A stretch of DNA of 64,000 bases, from NCBI GenBank assembly GCA_025617745.1, contig CM046870.1:5767618-5831617 (forward strand), in the 5' to 3' direction. This DNA is from Heliocidaris erythrogramma. Lineage: Eukaryota; Echinodermata; Echinoidea; Camarodonta; Echinometridae. The notes beneath the pieces were generated by a model. It was not told where the DNA came from, did no database searches, and worked only from the letters and a program-made list of their open reading frames with translations. A program made the translations under genes and the position numbers. Each line of letters opens with the position of its first letter. Position 1 is the first letter of the stretch. Below are positions 21,728 to 33,538 of this stretch, one piece after another.

Positions 21728-21779
21728 AGCCCGGATCATACCCGGGTCGCTCTACACAACCTTCCTTGACTTTTGTATT

Positions 21780-22005
21780 TTCTTGTATTCTCTCATTCCT
21801 GCGTTGTGACCCGATGAGTGCAGGTCGAAAAGCTTCGTCACTATGAATTTGTTAAATGTTATACACTGATATATTTACATATTTGGTTATTTGAAATGTA
21901 TATAAGTTATTACTATATTATTTTCTCTCTCGTTTTTTTGTTGAAACAAAACATTGATGTACATATTATGTCAATGATGTTTAATAAAGTCAATTCAATT
22001 CAATT
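21780..22005 (+). mobile_element. Probable LINE 3' end with CAATT-repeat tail
   Basis: An AT-rich stretch ends with TTTAATAAAGTCAATTCAAT and further CAATT units near 22005. A polyadenylation signal directly followed by 5-bp repeats also ends the LINEs at 60890-60931 and 51075-51110. No coding part is seen, so the copy is heavily 5'-truncated. Confidence 0.5.
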
Positions 22006-22144
22006 AAAATGAGAGAAGCAGATTGGTGAAAGTTTGAACAAGATCGGACAAATAGTACGAAAGTTGTGATTATTTGAAAGTAAATCACTATACATATGGG
22101 AATTTCAAATTGGACTAATCGGATGTATTGACGGTCAACCTTCC

Positions 22145-22800
22145 CATTTGCTCCAACACCCAGAATGAATAAAATTTTCGTCTCACCTGCGTACCGTAGC
22201 GTCACTATTTCCGGCGTCGTCGGCGTCGACAACAATCATGTTGTAATCACAATAACTTTCTATGGACTTGAGGTAAAATCACCATTTTCATACCACAGGC
22301 ACATCTCTTAAAGGCGCAGGTCCAGTTTGAAAATGAGTCGAATCTGACTAAGGTCAAAGGTCAAAAGGGCAATGAACTTTCTGCAAAGAGCACTGTAATC
22401 ACAATAACTTTCTATGGATTTAAGGTAGAATCACGAAATTCATACCACAGGTACATCTCTTAAAGGCGCAAGCTAAGTTCGAAAGTGAGTTGAATCTGAC
22501 CAAGGTCAAAGGTCAATGAACTTTCTGCAAAGAGCACTGTAATCACAATAACTTTCTATGGATTTAAGGTAGAATCACCACATTCACACCACAGGTACAT
22601 CTCTTAAAGGCGCAGGTCAAGTTCGAAAATGAGTTGAATCTGACCTTGGTCAAAGGTCAAAAGTTCTCATTTTCCAGGGATAAAATGTATGTATTAAAAA
22701 CACCATTATTATTGCTTAGAATTTTAAAGCTGGCAGAACAAAGTTCACATTCTCATTCGCATAGCAAGATGAAGGCGAGACAACGCTTGGCGTTCGCCTT
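22145..22800 (+). repeat. Tandem-repeat element with AGGTCA half-sites, three units of about 155 bp
   Basis: The unit contains CACAATAACTTTCTATGGA, CATCTCTTAAAGGCGCAGGT and GACCAAGGTCAAAGGTCAA and recurs at about 22245, 22397 and 22547. It opens near 22170 with TTTCGTCTCACCTGCGTACC and closes near 22775 with GGCGAGACAACGC, so CGTCTC/GAGAC-type ends bound it. The array at 35290-36480 has similar GTCTCGCC ends and AGGTCA units. Confidence 0.65.
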
Positions 22801-24177
22801 GTTTTCAAAATGTATAACTTTGTAGGATCTTTTTCTCTATCTACAATATAGTTTGATTACTGCCCCGAGGGCAAAGGCGCTCAGGAGAAAACGGGAATTT
22901 AATTAAATTTTGGTGTACGGCAAACGGGAGAGTTGACAGTGAATACGTCACAATCGATTCACCAAACTGCCAATTTGAGATTCGCATAGATGTAGTGATC
23001 TCATTTTTCAAACATTCATAACTTTCTTATTCTTTGTCCGATTTCTTTCACCACTATGTTTCTTTTATTTTTCTGCTTTCACACAAATCGGGTTTTTACA
23101 CAGGTTGGATTGCCCTAATACGATATATGCAAATTGGATCAGTATTTACTTATATTACTGAAATATGCCATTTTTGCAGAGAGTCTGTTAGAAGTGGAAT
23201 AATCTTTAATTAATCGTATTACTGTGCATTGTAGTTTATTCACTTCCAATGTCATGCATGTGTAACACTACATTGCTTTGAATGTTTGTGTTTTCGGTTG
23301 TAGATTTCGATTTCGACTGATTTGAAGATGCAAAAAGAAGGCAAGCAAAATGCCAATTAAACAAATCCTGCAAAAGCAGATTTCCAAATTGTCAGTTTGC
23401 TGGCACATGTCCATTTACATGATTTCTGGCCATTTAGATTCCTTAATTCTATGGCAAATTTACAAAATGTGTGTGTTATTAAAATGTTCGATGTTGATGT
23501 AAATATATTATGTGAGTCAATAAAAGGAAAAACACACTCAATCTCTTATGTCTCTTCGTTAAAAATTCTTTACATTTCATGTACATTTCTTTCTCAAACA
23601 AAAAGCACAAATTCTGTGACCTGCTTACAACTGCCCTAATCTCGCTCACTCACTCTTTCTTTTTTGTTCTTTTTATTCCTTTTCTCTTACTATTTCACTT
23701 CATTTTTGGTATATAAACACCGGAAAAACAATCCCAAAATAATCTCGTGTCAGGGTTTAGTTAAGTGGGCTGTACTTCAAGTACAGACCACCTTAGGTTT
23801 TTGTACGAAGCGTTCTAAATTCTTATTTCTACCCACTTTTTTGGTATGCACAATATCTCCAAAACGGCTTAATCAAATGTACTCAAATTTTGCACAATGG
23901 TAGATACGGTTATCACAGCACAGAAACTTTTTCAAGATAGTTCAACACTTCAGCTTTCGCTCTTCATAATTCGAATAAGAGGGCCTTTTGAAGAGCAATA
24001 CTTTTCAGGGGACATTTCTACTCTGATATTCTTCCAAACTGCTATAAAAAGAATGAGAAAGCTCACAAATCATGTTTCACATTTACCAAAACTCAACCTT
24101 CACATTCAGCTTTCTACAGGTTTTATACAGGCCCCCCCCCCCAAAAAAAAAAAAAACTGAACAAACAAATTATTATG
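22801..24177. other. Non-coding AT-rich stretch; nothing recognised
   Basis: No exon, RNA gene or bounded repeat was identified. A C10/A14 junction lies near 24132-24156. Confidence 0.4.
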
Positions 24178-25150
24178 CATTTAAATGATACATTGATGGC
24201 ATCCATCCGTACATGCTTTACCGACAGCAGCATTCTGAAAATTATATTTAAGACTGTCTCGAATTTGGGTGAAAACGTTAGTATCACGTATGCGAAAATG
24301 ACTAAAGTAAAATACCAGATTTAAGAGATATGAGACGTGAAATTTCCTTGTGTGATGGCATGTATTGAGGACGTATTCAGAAATTCATAAAACACGGACT
24401 AATACCAATTTCCAGTCGTGGCAGGGGCATACACCCCAAATTTTCAAAATCAATAAATATCGGTCAAAAGATGAAAAAGTGCCCTTCCTGTGATAAAAAG
24501 TGCCCCACATGAGGTGGGAAATTGCCATAATCTTGATATTTTTTTCGCCTTATGTGCCATTTCTACCTTTTATTTCCATTTGATGACAATGGAAAGTGGC
24601 ACTTACTTTACTTTCTGTCAGCTTTGTTCTTAAAATAAATTTAAGTTCATAAAAATGCAAAAAAATGCTTTTCATTTCGATCATGTCGATGCAGGTACCA
24701 GTTTAATGCAAAACTTGCCGCCCCCAACATCGACAAAGCATAGACCATCCCTTATTATAAGATGAGGGCATTATCCTTACACTCATTATTGAAAGAAACA
24801 GATGAAAACAGTCTTGTCATAGGCATGTGTGAGGAGATTTATTATCACGGCCGGGGGGGGGGGGGGGGGGGGGGGGGGGGACGAGACTAGCATTTGGCAT
24901 TGGTTGCTGTACAAAATGAAGAATTTCCAGGGGCGCGTCCCCCCCCCCCCCCCCCCCCCCCGGGATCGCCGCCCATGCTCATAAGTTTCTAAATATCATG
25001 TTGCATTTGGGTTATGGTCGCATGTGATCCTAATGTTTTCACGGTTTTATCCAAATCCGGCACAACTAAGTTTTTACATATCATTTTCCAAATGCTGCTG
25101 CTCGGTAAAGCATGTACGGGTGTATGGCATAAGGTATCATTTAACTGCTT
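24178..25150. mobile_element. About 1-kb element with inverted ends and poly-G/C interior
   Basis: CCGTACATGCTTTACCGA at about 24207 pairs with TCGGTAAAGCATGTACGG at about 25102. The match extends outward with mismatches to about 24181 and 25146 (TTAAATGATA and TATCATTTAA). Inside are G28 (24853-24880) and C23 (24939-24961), which are themselves complementary. No protein is recognisable. Confidence 0.6.
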
Positions 25151-26299
25151 AAAAGCATATTACTTCTAGTTTATGGGAAATAAGTAATTATTGTCACAGA
25201 GCACATAGTGTGGTCAAAATAACCCTTTGTTTTAGGGTATAACACAATTATGAACAACATTTTCATGATTTTGTGAGGCGCTCCCTATACTGTATTTGTA
25301 TTTGTTCAGCTTGTTTTTAATTTTTGGGGGCCGGTAAGAGGGGAGAATGGGAAGTAGGCCGGGTCTGTCAGGATTATGTTGAGTACGTCTCTGGTACCAT
25401 CTTACAACACAAATTATTATTGTTCAATGTCAATGGACTCTTGTATTGAATATGTCTAGACTGTATGTTTCATTAATTCCATTCCTTAACAGTAGAACAT
25501 TATTCAATACCATGATTATGAGTCGAGATACACTGTCCTTTTAGAAATATCCACTGATTATACCTGACCTACCGTGAATGCGAGGTCACATGTAAATTGT
25601 AAATTCCAACATTTCATTGTTGAAAATAAAAAACCGAACCAGAAACCGGAATGTGTTTTTCAAAGTCCCTCTCCCACGCAAATATGAGTTCATTGTACTG
25701 TTTAACCGACAAAAGACCCAATTACAGTTGTTATTTTCGCTCTTTTTCATCGCAGCATTTACACTGGTCCCTAAAACCGCGGAATCAGGCGCGGCTCTAC
25801 ACCCCAATTAAATTCTTTGTAAAGTCGTCAAAGCTTTTGAATTCCTAACGGCTATCGAAACCCTCCGCTGAGCGAGGAGCAAAAATCCTCGAAAATTTAC
25901 ATTCTCCCTCATTCGGGCCTTAAATATCATGAAAATTCCAGAGTAGATAGGAAATGATGATATTATGCTTCATATTAATTTTCACTGAAAGCGGTTGAGT
26001 ATTTTTTGAGATAAGAGTATTTTTCTGTTTCAGAGGGCCGAAAAAATAGGTTTTGTTTTTTTTCCCGACACAATTCTGGGACGAAATGAATATGCAAACA
26101 AATAACATATTGCTAAACTTTAAACTCCAGTCGCACTCCCAGGGCAGTTTCACGTTTGCACAGTTAGTAGTTTTGTGTAAAACTGCCATCAAAAATCGCA
26201 GGCTTAACGTGAAAAATACTGAAATCCTTGCAATCTGATTGGCTGAGAGCAAATCTGTCGGTAACAATCACTGACAAGACACGCCCCCTGTTAAGCGTA
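25151..26299. other. Non-coding stretch; nothing recognised
   Basis: No supported gene. Short open frames near 25586-25848 overlap on both strands and lack splice or family support. Confidence 0.4.
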
Positions 26300-27003
26300 G
26301 ACTCGAGTTTTTCAATCCGCAGTACTGCTTTTGTTACAAAAGCAACCCGCACTAGAGATTCTGTAACAAAATCAATTCGCAGTACTGATTTTGTTACAAA
26401 AGTAACCCGCACTAGTGATTCTGTAACAAAATCAATCCGCAGTAACTGATTTTGTTACAAAAGCAACCTGCAGTATTGATTCTGTTACAAAATCAATCCG
26501 CAGTACTGATTCTGTTACAAAAGCAACCTTACTAGTGATTTTGTATCCGAAATAAATAAACGATACCTACTTGCGATACTTTTCACTCGAACTGCATGAT
26601 ATCGATATTACGAAGGAATCAATTAACAAAGATACTGGTTCTCATCCCCAAAAGTTTTAGTAATTTAAAATAAAATAGAGTATATTAGAACATATTTTTA
26701 ATGAAAATATGACATATCATTGCACAAAATATATTTTTATTTCCAATAAAAATTAACTGAAGAAGATTTTTGGTGGAAAAAGTGTCTCATGTTTACGCCC
26801 ATTTTCTTTGCCGTGAGAATAGGCGTCTCTTCAGTTCAACGCGTACGGCGGATCGGATCGTCGAATCTACAATTGATACGGCACGGTATCGTACACGTGC
26901 ATCTTTCGTCAGCTCAGATTTGCATCAGGTCTGTATGATTAATAATGTCACCCAATAACATCCAAAGAAATTAAAATTGAATGATCAATCCCCCACTAAT
27001 GAG

Positions 27004-27163
27004 TTTGTTGCAAAATCCATCCCCACTTTTGATTTTGTTACAAAAGTAAAATTGCAGGGTGACTAATCGGGCGCCAAGTGTACCCTGACGGCCCTGTTAC
27101 AAAATCACCCTGCAATTTTACTTTTGTAACAAAATCAAAAGTGGGGATGGATTTTGCAACAAA
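27004..27163. repeat. 59-bp perfect inverted repeat at the array edge
   Basis: 27004-27062 and 27105-27163 are perfect reverse complements around a 42-nt loop. The arms contain minisatellite-type TTTTGTTACAAAAG sequence plus CCATCCCCACTTTTGATTTT. A fold-back duplication at the start of the array is inferred. Confidence 0.9.
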
Positions 27164-27596
27164 ATCAATTCCAACTGGTGATTTTGTTACAAAATCAACC
27201 CCACCATTGATTCTGTTACAAAATCAATCCTTCTCTAGTGATTTTGTTACAAAATCAACCCCCACAAATGATTCTGTTACAAAATCAATCCGCAGTACTG
27301 ATTTTGTTACAAAAGCAATCTGCAGTAGTGATTCTGTTACAAAATCAATCCGCAGTACTGCTTTTGTTACAAAAGCAACCTGCACTAGTGATTCTGTTAC
27401 AAAATCAATCCGCAGTACTGATTTTGTGACAAAAGCAAGCTGCACTAGTGATTCTGTTACAAAATCAGTCCGCAGTATTGATTCTGTTACAAAATCAGTC
27501 CGCAGTATTGATTCTGTTACAAAATCAGTCCGCAGTATTGATTCTGTTACAAAAGCAACCCGCAGTATTGATTCTGTTACAAAAGCAACATAACTA
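27020..27596. repeat. 30-bp minisatellite, open on both strands
   Basis: Two alternating half-variants, TGATTCTGTTACAAAATCA and TGATTTTGTTACAAAAGCAA, followed by TCCGCAGTAC or CTGCACTAG, give a 30-bp period. It translates on + as repeats of SVTKSIRSTD and on - as FVTESILRTD, with about 170 and 160 codons open. A period divisible by three explains the dual open frames. No signal peptide or splice context supports a real protein. A second, shorter array is at 26320-26546. Confidence 0.8.
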
Positions 27597-28034
27597 GTGA
27601 TTTTGTATCCGAAATAAATGAACGATACGTACTGGCGATACTTTTGACTCCAATTGCATGATATCGATATCACAGAGGAAGCAACAAAAATATTGGTTCT
27701 CATCCCCCAAAGTTTTATGTAATTAAAAACAAAACCGAGTATATTAACACATTAAAACATATTTTTGATAAAAATATGACATATCTTTGCACAAAGTATA
27801 TTTTTATTTCCAATGAAATTAAATCGAAGAAGATTTTTGGTGGAAAAAAACTGTCTCATGTTTACGCCCATTTTCCTTGCCGTGAGAATAGGCGTCTCTT
27901 CAGTTCAACGCGTACGGCGGACCGGATCGTCGAATCTACAATTGATACGGCACGGTATCGTACACGTGCATCTTTCGTCAGCTCAGATTTGCATCAGGTC
28001 TGTATGATTAATAATGTCACCCAATAACATCCAA

Positions 28035-28295
28035 TACATATGGGGTAGTTTAACGATGCATTTAGAAGTAGTTATGTGGAACGTCTCACATCCCTGCTAC
28101 TCAGGCATAGAGAGTGACATTGGAGAGGTCCCTGCCCACCCTACTAACAGACTCGTACTATAGTAATACATAGTTTAATATAATAAGAGCATGCTACAGT
28201 TTGCTCAAACCTCAACATAAACAGAACAGAGCAGTCACATTCCAGAAGAAGACATGAAAGAAGCGTTTAGAAGGTGGTATGAAATAAAACATGAA
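28035..28295. other. Non-coding gap; nothing recognised
   Basis: Short AT-rich sequence between the duplicated module and the LINE 3' end. Confidence 0.3.
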
Positions 28296-29630
28296 TGACA
28301 AGAGTTTATTTTTTATTTTTTGTTTGTAAGGTTTAAATGTAAGGAATAACATTCAGTCAGAGTGCAAATTGCAACTGCACAATTTAGTTTGTAGTCATTC
28401 AATGAGTTATGAAGTAATTACCGAAAGAAGTTATGCTTCATTCATAAGGTCAACTAGGAATGGAATAGGGCTTTTCTTATATATGTTAGTTCTACATTTA
28501 ACACCTGCATATGCGGTGACTCTTCTGAGAGACCCTGATTATCGGTGTTCCAATTTGGCAGGTAGCCTGTCCCGGAAATGAGGAGAGGTAGTAATTGACT
28601 TCGCAAACTTTTTACATAAGTCACGTCTTCTTTCCGCCAAAGGTTTGAGTTTAGTTGTTTTCAAGGCACTATCATAAGTAAGGCCTATATAACCTGTTGA
28701 GCAGTAAGGCCAGGGTGCCAGACTGGGCATGCAAACTCTACCAATGGTCTTACATAACCAGTATAGACTCTCAATAGGTCATTCAGTGGGAGGTTAAATC
28801 GTTTAAGAGATCTTAGCATGTACAATCTCTTGTTTGCCCCAGACACCATGCTATGGACATGATCGTCCCACTTAAGGTTAGACTTTAATAAAATGCCTAG
28901 GACTTTCACTGACTGTACCTCGAGGAGAGGTTGGTCACCGAGTCGTATGATGGAAGCGGGAAGTGGTGCTCTTCCAAAATGCACTCGCATCACATGGCAT
29001 TTACTTGCATTCAGAAGCATCTTGTTGTTATTACACCAACTAATAAGGTCGTCTAAGGTACTCTGCATAACACCAACCGCACTCCGTGTTGTTGCTTCAG
29101 CGATGGTCATGTCGTCTACATATTTCCATTTTTCCAAGTTGGAGGATGCCAGGGCATCGTTAGTTAAAACTAAAAACAGAATGGGTCCTAGGCGTGTTCC
29201 CTGAGGTACCACTGCCCTTAAAGGGGCCCAACTGGACATGACACCATGATAGCGAATACACTGGGTGCGGTTACTGAGAGAGTTCATGATCCAGGGTATA
29301 ATGGATGGGCAAGATACAAGATTAATGAGATTAGTTACGACAATATTATGGTCCACCCTGTCAAAAGCCTTTGAAAAGTCAGTTGTGACCAGAGTGGACG
29401 TGGTACCTAGTTTGTCTGAGTTCTTTGACAGAAAGTTAACAATGTCTACAAGACAGTGAGTTGTTGATCTTCCAGGGATGCAGCCAAATTGCTTTACATC
29501 TAATTTTGTGGATATGTCTGTCATCAGCCATTTGGTGATAAACAATCTGTGAGTGCGATTGGTCTCAATTTGTCAATGCTCGCTGGCTTCTCCTTTGGGA
29601 TTGGGACGACAATTCCCTGTTATATACCTT
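28296..29630 (-). pseudogene. Non-LTR retrotransposon reverse transcriptase, 5'-truncated
   Basis: Minus-strand translation begins near 29630 with GIVVPIPKEKPASIDKLRPI followed by ALTD, then after a frame break reads FITKWLMTDI, FGCIPGRSTTHCLVDI, VTTDFSKAFDRVDHN (motif A), VPQGTRLGPILF (motif B) and WKYVDDMTIAE (YVDD catalytic box). NASKCHVMRV and VLGILLKSNLKWDDHV follow. A second frame break near 28700 leads to YDSALKTTKLKPLAERRRDL followed by CKKFAK, the usual C-terminal arm. The 3' UTR ends near 28296 in AAAAAATAAAAAATAAAC. The palm motifs are intact over about 286 codons, but the endonuclease is missing and two frame breaks make it inactive. Confidence 0.9.
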
Positions 29631-30177
29631 ATACTTTAAGAATCTTTCCTAATCCTGTCATCTTATTGGTTGAAAGTGAGGTCGTGTTTTTAACCATGCC
29701 CACAAAAATGACCTATGCCCACCGGCATAGTTAAATTTTGCTGCGATCCCCATTGGTTTATGTGAAAAAATTACTTTGTGCGAGCGCGGATACCATAATC
29801 GCAGTGCGATTTGGTTGCTAAATTTATTTTACTTGCGACGAAGACCGGCGATCTATCTCGATTTATCTCCGATTTTTTTAGTTCATTAACAGTTCGATGA
29901 TGATTTTTAATTGTGAGAACCCCATGATTCTTCGACTCCTCAAATATAAAATTTACATGCACTTTGCACAAGAAAATTTGCAAAGGAGCACTACAAGCAA
30001 GTGGTGGAGAGTTTCGAATTATGGACATGGAAATACAGGAGAATTCTGGTCGAGGAATTTAGTAAGGCAAACGAAAGTTAAGGAGAATTAACACTAGAAT
30101 ATAAATGTACTTATGTTCAAAGGTGTAATGTATTCTTAATCACTTACCTGTATCACTTTAGAAATAAAATATCAGAA
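29631..30177. other. Non-coding stretch; nothing recognised
   Basis: Sequence upstream (in its own sense) of the truncated LINE. No gene, RNA or bounded repeat was identified. Confidence 0.35.
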
Positions 30178-30830
30178 AAGGGTTTAAATCAAGACATTCT
30201 AGGACACGGTATCATCTGCTAACACTTCATGGGGGCTGCCATTTTCTTGATGACATGGAGTTGTACATGAACCATTGGAGACCGTTCCGGTCAGGAAGAT
30301 ATTTTTAATCCACGAGCTAAATTGCTTCTATTCATTATAAAAAGCCCCATATATATTATGATGGAAAATACATAACATGTGTATACATTTATTTTAAAAT
30401 TTGACATTTATAAATTTCTTTTTAAACTCTCCGGTTTTGCTAACAAGAAATCGGTTTCTTGGTCTTGCCTGGCGGGGCAGAACATAATTTATACAACGCG
30501 CATTCTGACTTTTGAAGTCCATTACCTCAAAGCAGGTGAATGCATAGTTTGTAACTATTGACGCTCGGGAAAGTCATCATCCATAAATTTGAATTAATTC
30601 GCTCCGTCACGTACGTCATAGTATCAAGAAAATAGATTGATATTTAGTAAAATCGTAATTTTCAAAGAAATATTAGAATATATGTATATATCTTTTAAAT
30701 ATTTTAAATCTCAAATGGAATTTTGTATCAGGACGAAGGACAATTTTGTACACATCAAGAAAATGGCAGCCCCCTGGTATCGCTAGCAGACGATAAATCC
30801 TGCTGAGAAAATCCTGATTTATACCCATCT
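30178..30830. mobile_element. About 650-bp inverted-repeat element
   Basis: A 22-bp perfect pair, GGGGGCTGCCATTTTCTTGA (from 30231) and its complement (30753-30774), lies within longer imperfect arms. The left arm GGGTTTAAATCAAGACATTC and CATCTGCTA matches the complement of GATTTATACCC and TAGCAGACGAT at the right. It is non-coding and MITE-like. Confidence 0.7.
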
Positions 30831-32268
30831 CGTATATTTTAATGCAAAACTACGTAGGGCAACAAGAATGAATAGATTAAATCTTTGAATATGAGCACAT
30901 TTATATTTTGAGGTTAATTCCCCTTTAAGATTCCTTTCAAATGTTGAACCTTTGCAAGTGCTATTTTAGCTTTATCCTGTATTAGGGGACAAAGTACTTA
31001 AAAGAAACTGATGAAACTTACAGACCAACGTGTATATTAGGGAGCAAAGCAACAAGAATTACATTTTTTTTTCTTATTTTCAATATAGACCCTTTTAAAA
31101 GCCATGTCGAAACTATATCATTATCAAATGTATACTGGGGCATGCAATTACAAGATCTGGAAGCAACTTTGTGTGAAGGAGCAAAGCAAATAAGCTTTAC
31201 AAAATTGTTAGCAATTTATACCCTAAAAAGACTCATTTCTAATGCAATTTACCCTGAGTATTGGAGCATATAATTATAATCCACATTATTACATAATTTT
31301 CTTCCTTTTTTACCCTTTCTCTTGTTCATATAATAATATTACACTATTACAAATTACACTATTCTAGTGGCCCCCTGCCAAAGAAAGCACACAGAAACAG
31401 ATATAGGCCTACACCTAAAACTTACCAGTTTTGCATATGACAATGGAATTAAGAATACAGCAGAAGCCTTTGACGGTTTGACCAAATCCACCAAATTTTG
31501 CAATTACTTCATTCAAACTTAGAAAATGATCACAGAAAGACAAGTAAAGCAATGCAAGTATTATGTTCCAATCTGCACTTATATTGCATACAGTATTGCG
31601 GTCATTCTATTATATTAATCTAAAAAATTGTAAAACATTAATTAATTTCTCAAGTCGATCATGATTACCTAGATGTTGTGTTAGCTACATAAAGTTTACT
31701 TGCAAAAATAGCAAAATTTCATATGCCTTGAAAATGCCTTGAATTAATTGGATATTATCAAGGCTTGGAACCCCAAGGCCAAGGCCAAGGCATCAAAGTC
31801 AAGGCCAAAAACAGAGCATCAAGGCACTACAACGCTGGTACCCAGGATGGTTTGCTGCCCCTCCCCCCCCCCCCCCCCGCCCCCGCCCCTAGTCTGCAAT
31901 CACATACCCTAATTTGACACTTTATCCGAAAATCATTGTGTCTTGAGGTAAGCCTATTTCAGCTACTTTCTGCTCGTGTCAGGAGCAGCTATTAGTACGT
32001 GGCCTTTTGTAGTCTTATAATGCAGACACTCTTTTACGACTGACCAGGGTTTGTGCCTGCAAACTACCCCGCACCCACCTTCCACCATCACAAGCGTCGT
32101 GGAAGTTTCGTTGAAGAAAAAGAATCATCATTGCAATACAAACTCCCTTTTCCCTTTCTCTCTGTCTCTCTTTGTCATTCTCTATGCTCCCGATCTATTT
32201 ATCTGTTTCCCTTACCCCCCCCCCCCCCCTCTCTCTCTCCCTCCGTCAATCCCTCCCTCACTATGTAG
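30831..32268. other. Intron or 5' flank of the FMO gene; no first exon found
   Basis: The FAD-binding first exon of the FMO gene should lie upstream of 32269, but no GxGxxG-encoding exon was seen here. The stretch has CAAGGCC short repeats near 31775, C16 at 31863-31878 and a CT-rich tract with C15 (32215-32229) that serves as the polypyrimidine tract of the next acceptor. Confidence 0.5.
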
Positions 32269-32417
32269 GTGGAGTATGGTATTATTCCGATGATGATCCT
32301 CGCTGTGATCCTCATGGACCTGGAGCTGTCTACTATGGTCTCCATACCAACGTACCCAAGGAAATGATGGCTTATTCGGACTTTCCTCTCGCAAAATCTC
32401 TAACGCCGTTTCCAAAG
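32269..32417 (+). CDS. FMO-like gene, first visible exon (GGxW region)
   Basis: Acceptor TATGTAG ends at 32268. The exon begins with two bases of a Gly codon and reads GVWYYSDDDPRCDPHGPGAV, then YYGLHTNVPKEMMAYSDFPL and AKSLTPFPK, ending in phase 0 at donor AAG|GTAAAG. This matches the flavin-containing monooxygenase segment around IGGLW, SLRTNLPKE and MAFPDFPF, which follows the FAD-binding fold. FMOs use FAD and NADPH to oxygenate soft nucleophiles such as amines and sulfides at the ER membrane. The 5' exon with the FAD dinucleotide motif is missing from view. Phase and motif order agree with the next exon at 33539. Confidence 0.9.
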
Positions 32418-32965
32418 GTAAAGGTCCTGTTTTACCTCAGTCACATGTTTATTTATACCAAAAGATTTTTACAGTTACGTAGCCGAACTTCCATCATAGT
32501 ATGCACAAACATGACAAATGACACTTCATATTTTATATTTTATACGTCGAAATTAACATCGGTCTTAGCCTCTTAGTCTACTAATATTATTTGATTTGAT
32601 TGGACTTCGTCAGTATCTATGAGATACGTTTTACCAAAACTCAGTAATGAGCTAAAATTCCATTTGGGCTGGGTGAAAAAAACATTGACTCGATGCAATA
32701 TCAGAAGAGTAAGAATTGAAACTATAAAAACCTTGTCATAACCAATTCAATTTACAATCATCAAAGATATAACTGTAAGAAAAGAAGAAGGAATTTCAAA
32801 TGAGGCAACGAAGATGAAAAGACAAACAAAGTCATTAGTCAGGGGAACAGCCGTTATAGAGGACACTGGATGTCCCCATATGAAATTTAAAAACAAAATC
32901 CCCATGGAATGTTTGTGTGATCGCAATTTGTGATCTTTAGTTTTCGTACACGTAAATCCACACAC

Positions 32966-33016
32966 TCGCGCACACCCACACACGCACACCCACACACACA
33001 CACACACACACACACG
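32966..33016 (+). repeat. CA dinucleotide microsatellite in FMO intron
   Basis: CA repeats, with interruptions by CCA and CGCA, run through this stretch. A 10-bp inverted pair TCCGAGGACA/TGTCCTCGGA follows at 33033-33042 and 33176-33185. Confidence 0.85.
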
Positions 33017-33538
33017 TTTACATGGCTTTACTTCCGAGGACAACTATTGTTCCTCTATTGTTACTCGTCCTAGGACAGTCGACGGAATAAGGCATACATT
33101 CATTGTTCGAGGACTATTGTCCGCCTTCCGAGGACCATTGTTGTCATGATTTTTTTTTTGTTCTCTGTCCGAAAATGTCCTCGGACATAATGCTGAACAA
33201 ACGCACTAGATTTACATGCCATAGGGATTTTTATATGGTCTGGTAGAAGAAATTGTACAAGTCACTTTCTACGCAGCGCTGCAAAGAGCCACGTGACCCT
33301 AGACCCCGTATTAATAAATGATGATTCGACAGACTATCACTACAAAGATTCGCTTCCGTCAACTTCTCTTTCCCTGGCCCTGCCCAGACAAAACGCGACT
33401 TGAATGAGAGAGTATACTGTTATAATAGTTCATGTAATTTGACTCCAGTTATATTGGAATCGGGTCAAAATGTTTATTGCACAAGTCCTGACATAATCAA
33501 TTGTCATGAAGGTGTTTCTTTCCATTGTATTTTCAAAG

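Larger units (their letters stand above)
26300..28034. repeat. Tandem duplication of a module, period about 1,070 bp
   Basis: Each module holds a 30-bp minisatellite (26320-26546 and 27020-27596) followed by about 430 bp of unique sequence (26547-26963 and 27597-28034). Landmark blocks such as GTGAGAATAGGCGTCTCTTC and TTTCGTCAGCTCAGATTTGC occur at positions offset by about 1,070 bp. Substitutions between copies are few. Confidence 0.85.

Noticed and set aside
26320-27596. CRISPR-like regular repeats
   Set aside because: Units are contiguous 30-bp minisatellite repeats with no unique spacers, in an intron-bearing animal genome.
27224-27703. Minus-strand FVTESILRTD repeat protein
   Set aside because: Mirror of the same minisatellite; no start context, signal or exon support.
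28893-29204. Plus-strand 103-codon ORF
   Set aside because: Shadow of the minus-strand LINE reverse transcriptase.
32747-33043. Cys/Val-rich ORF
   Set aside because: Reading of the CA microsatellite.
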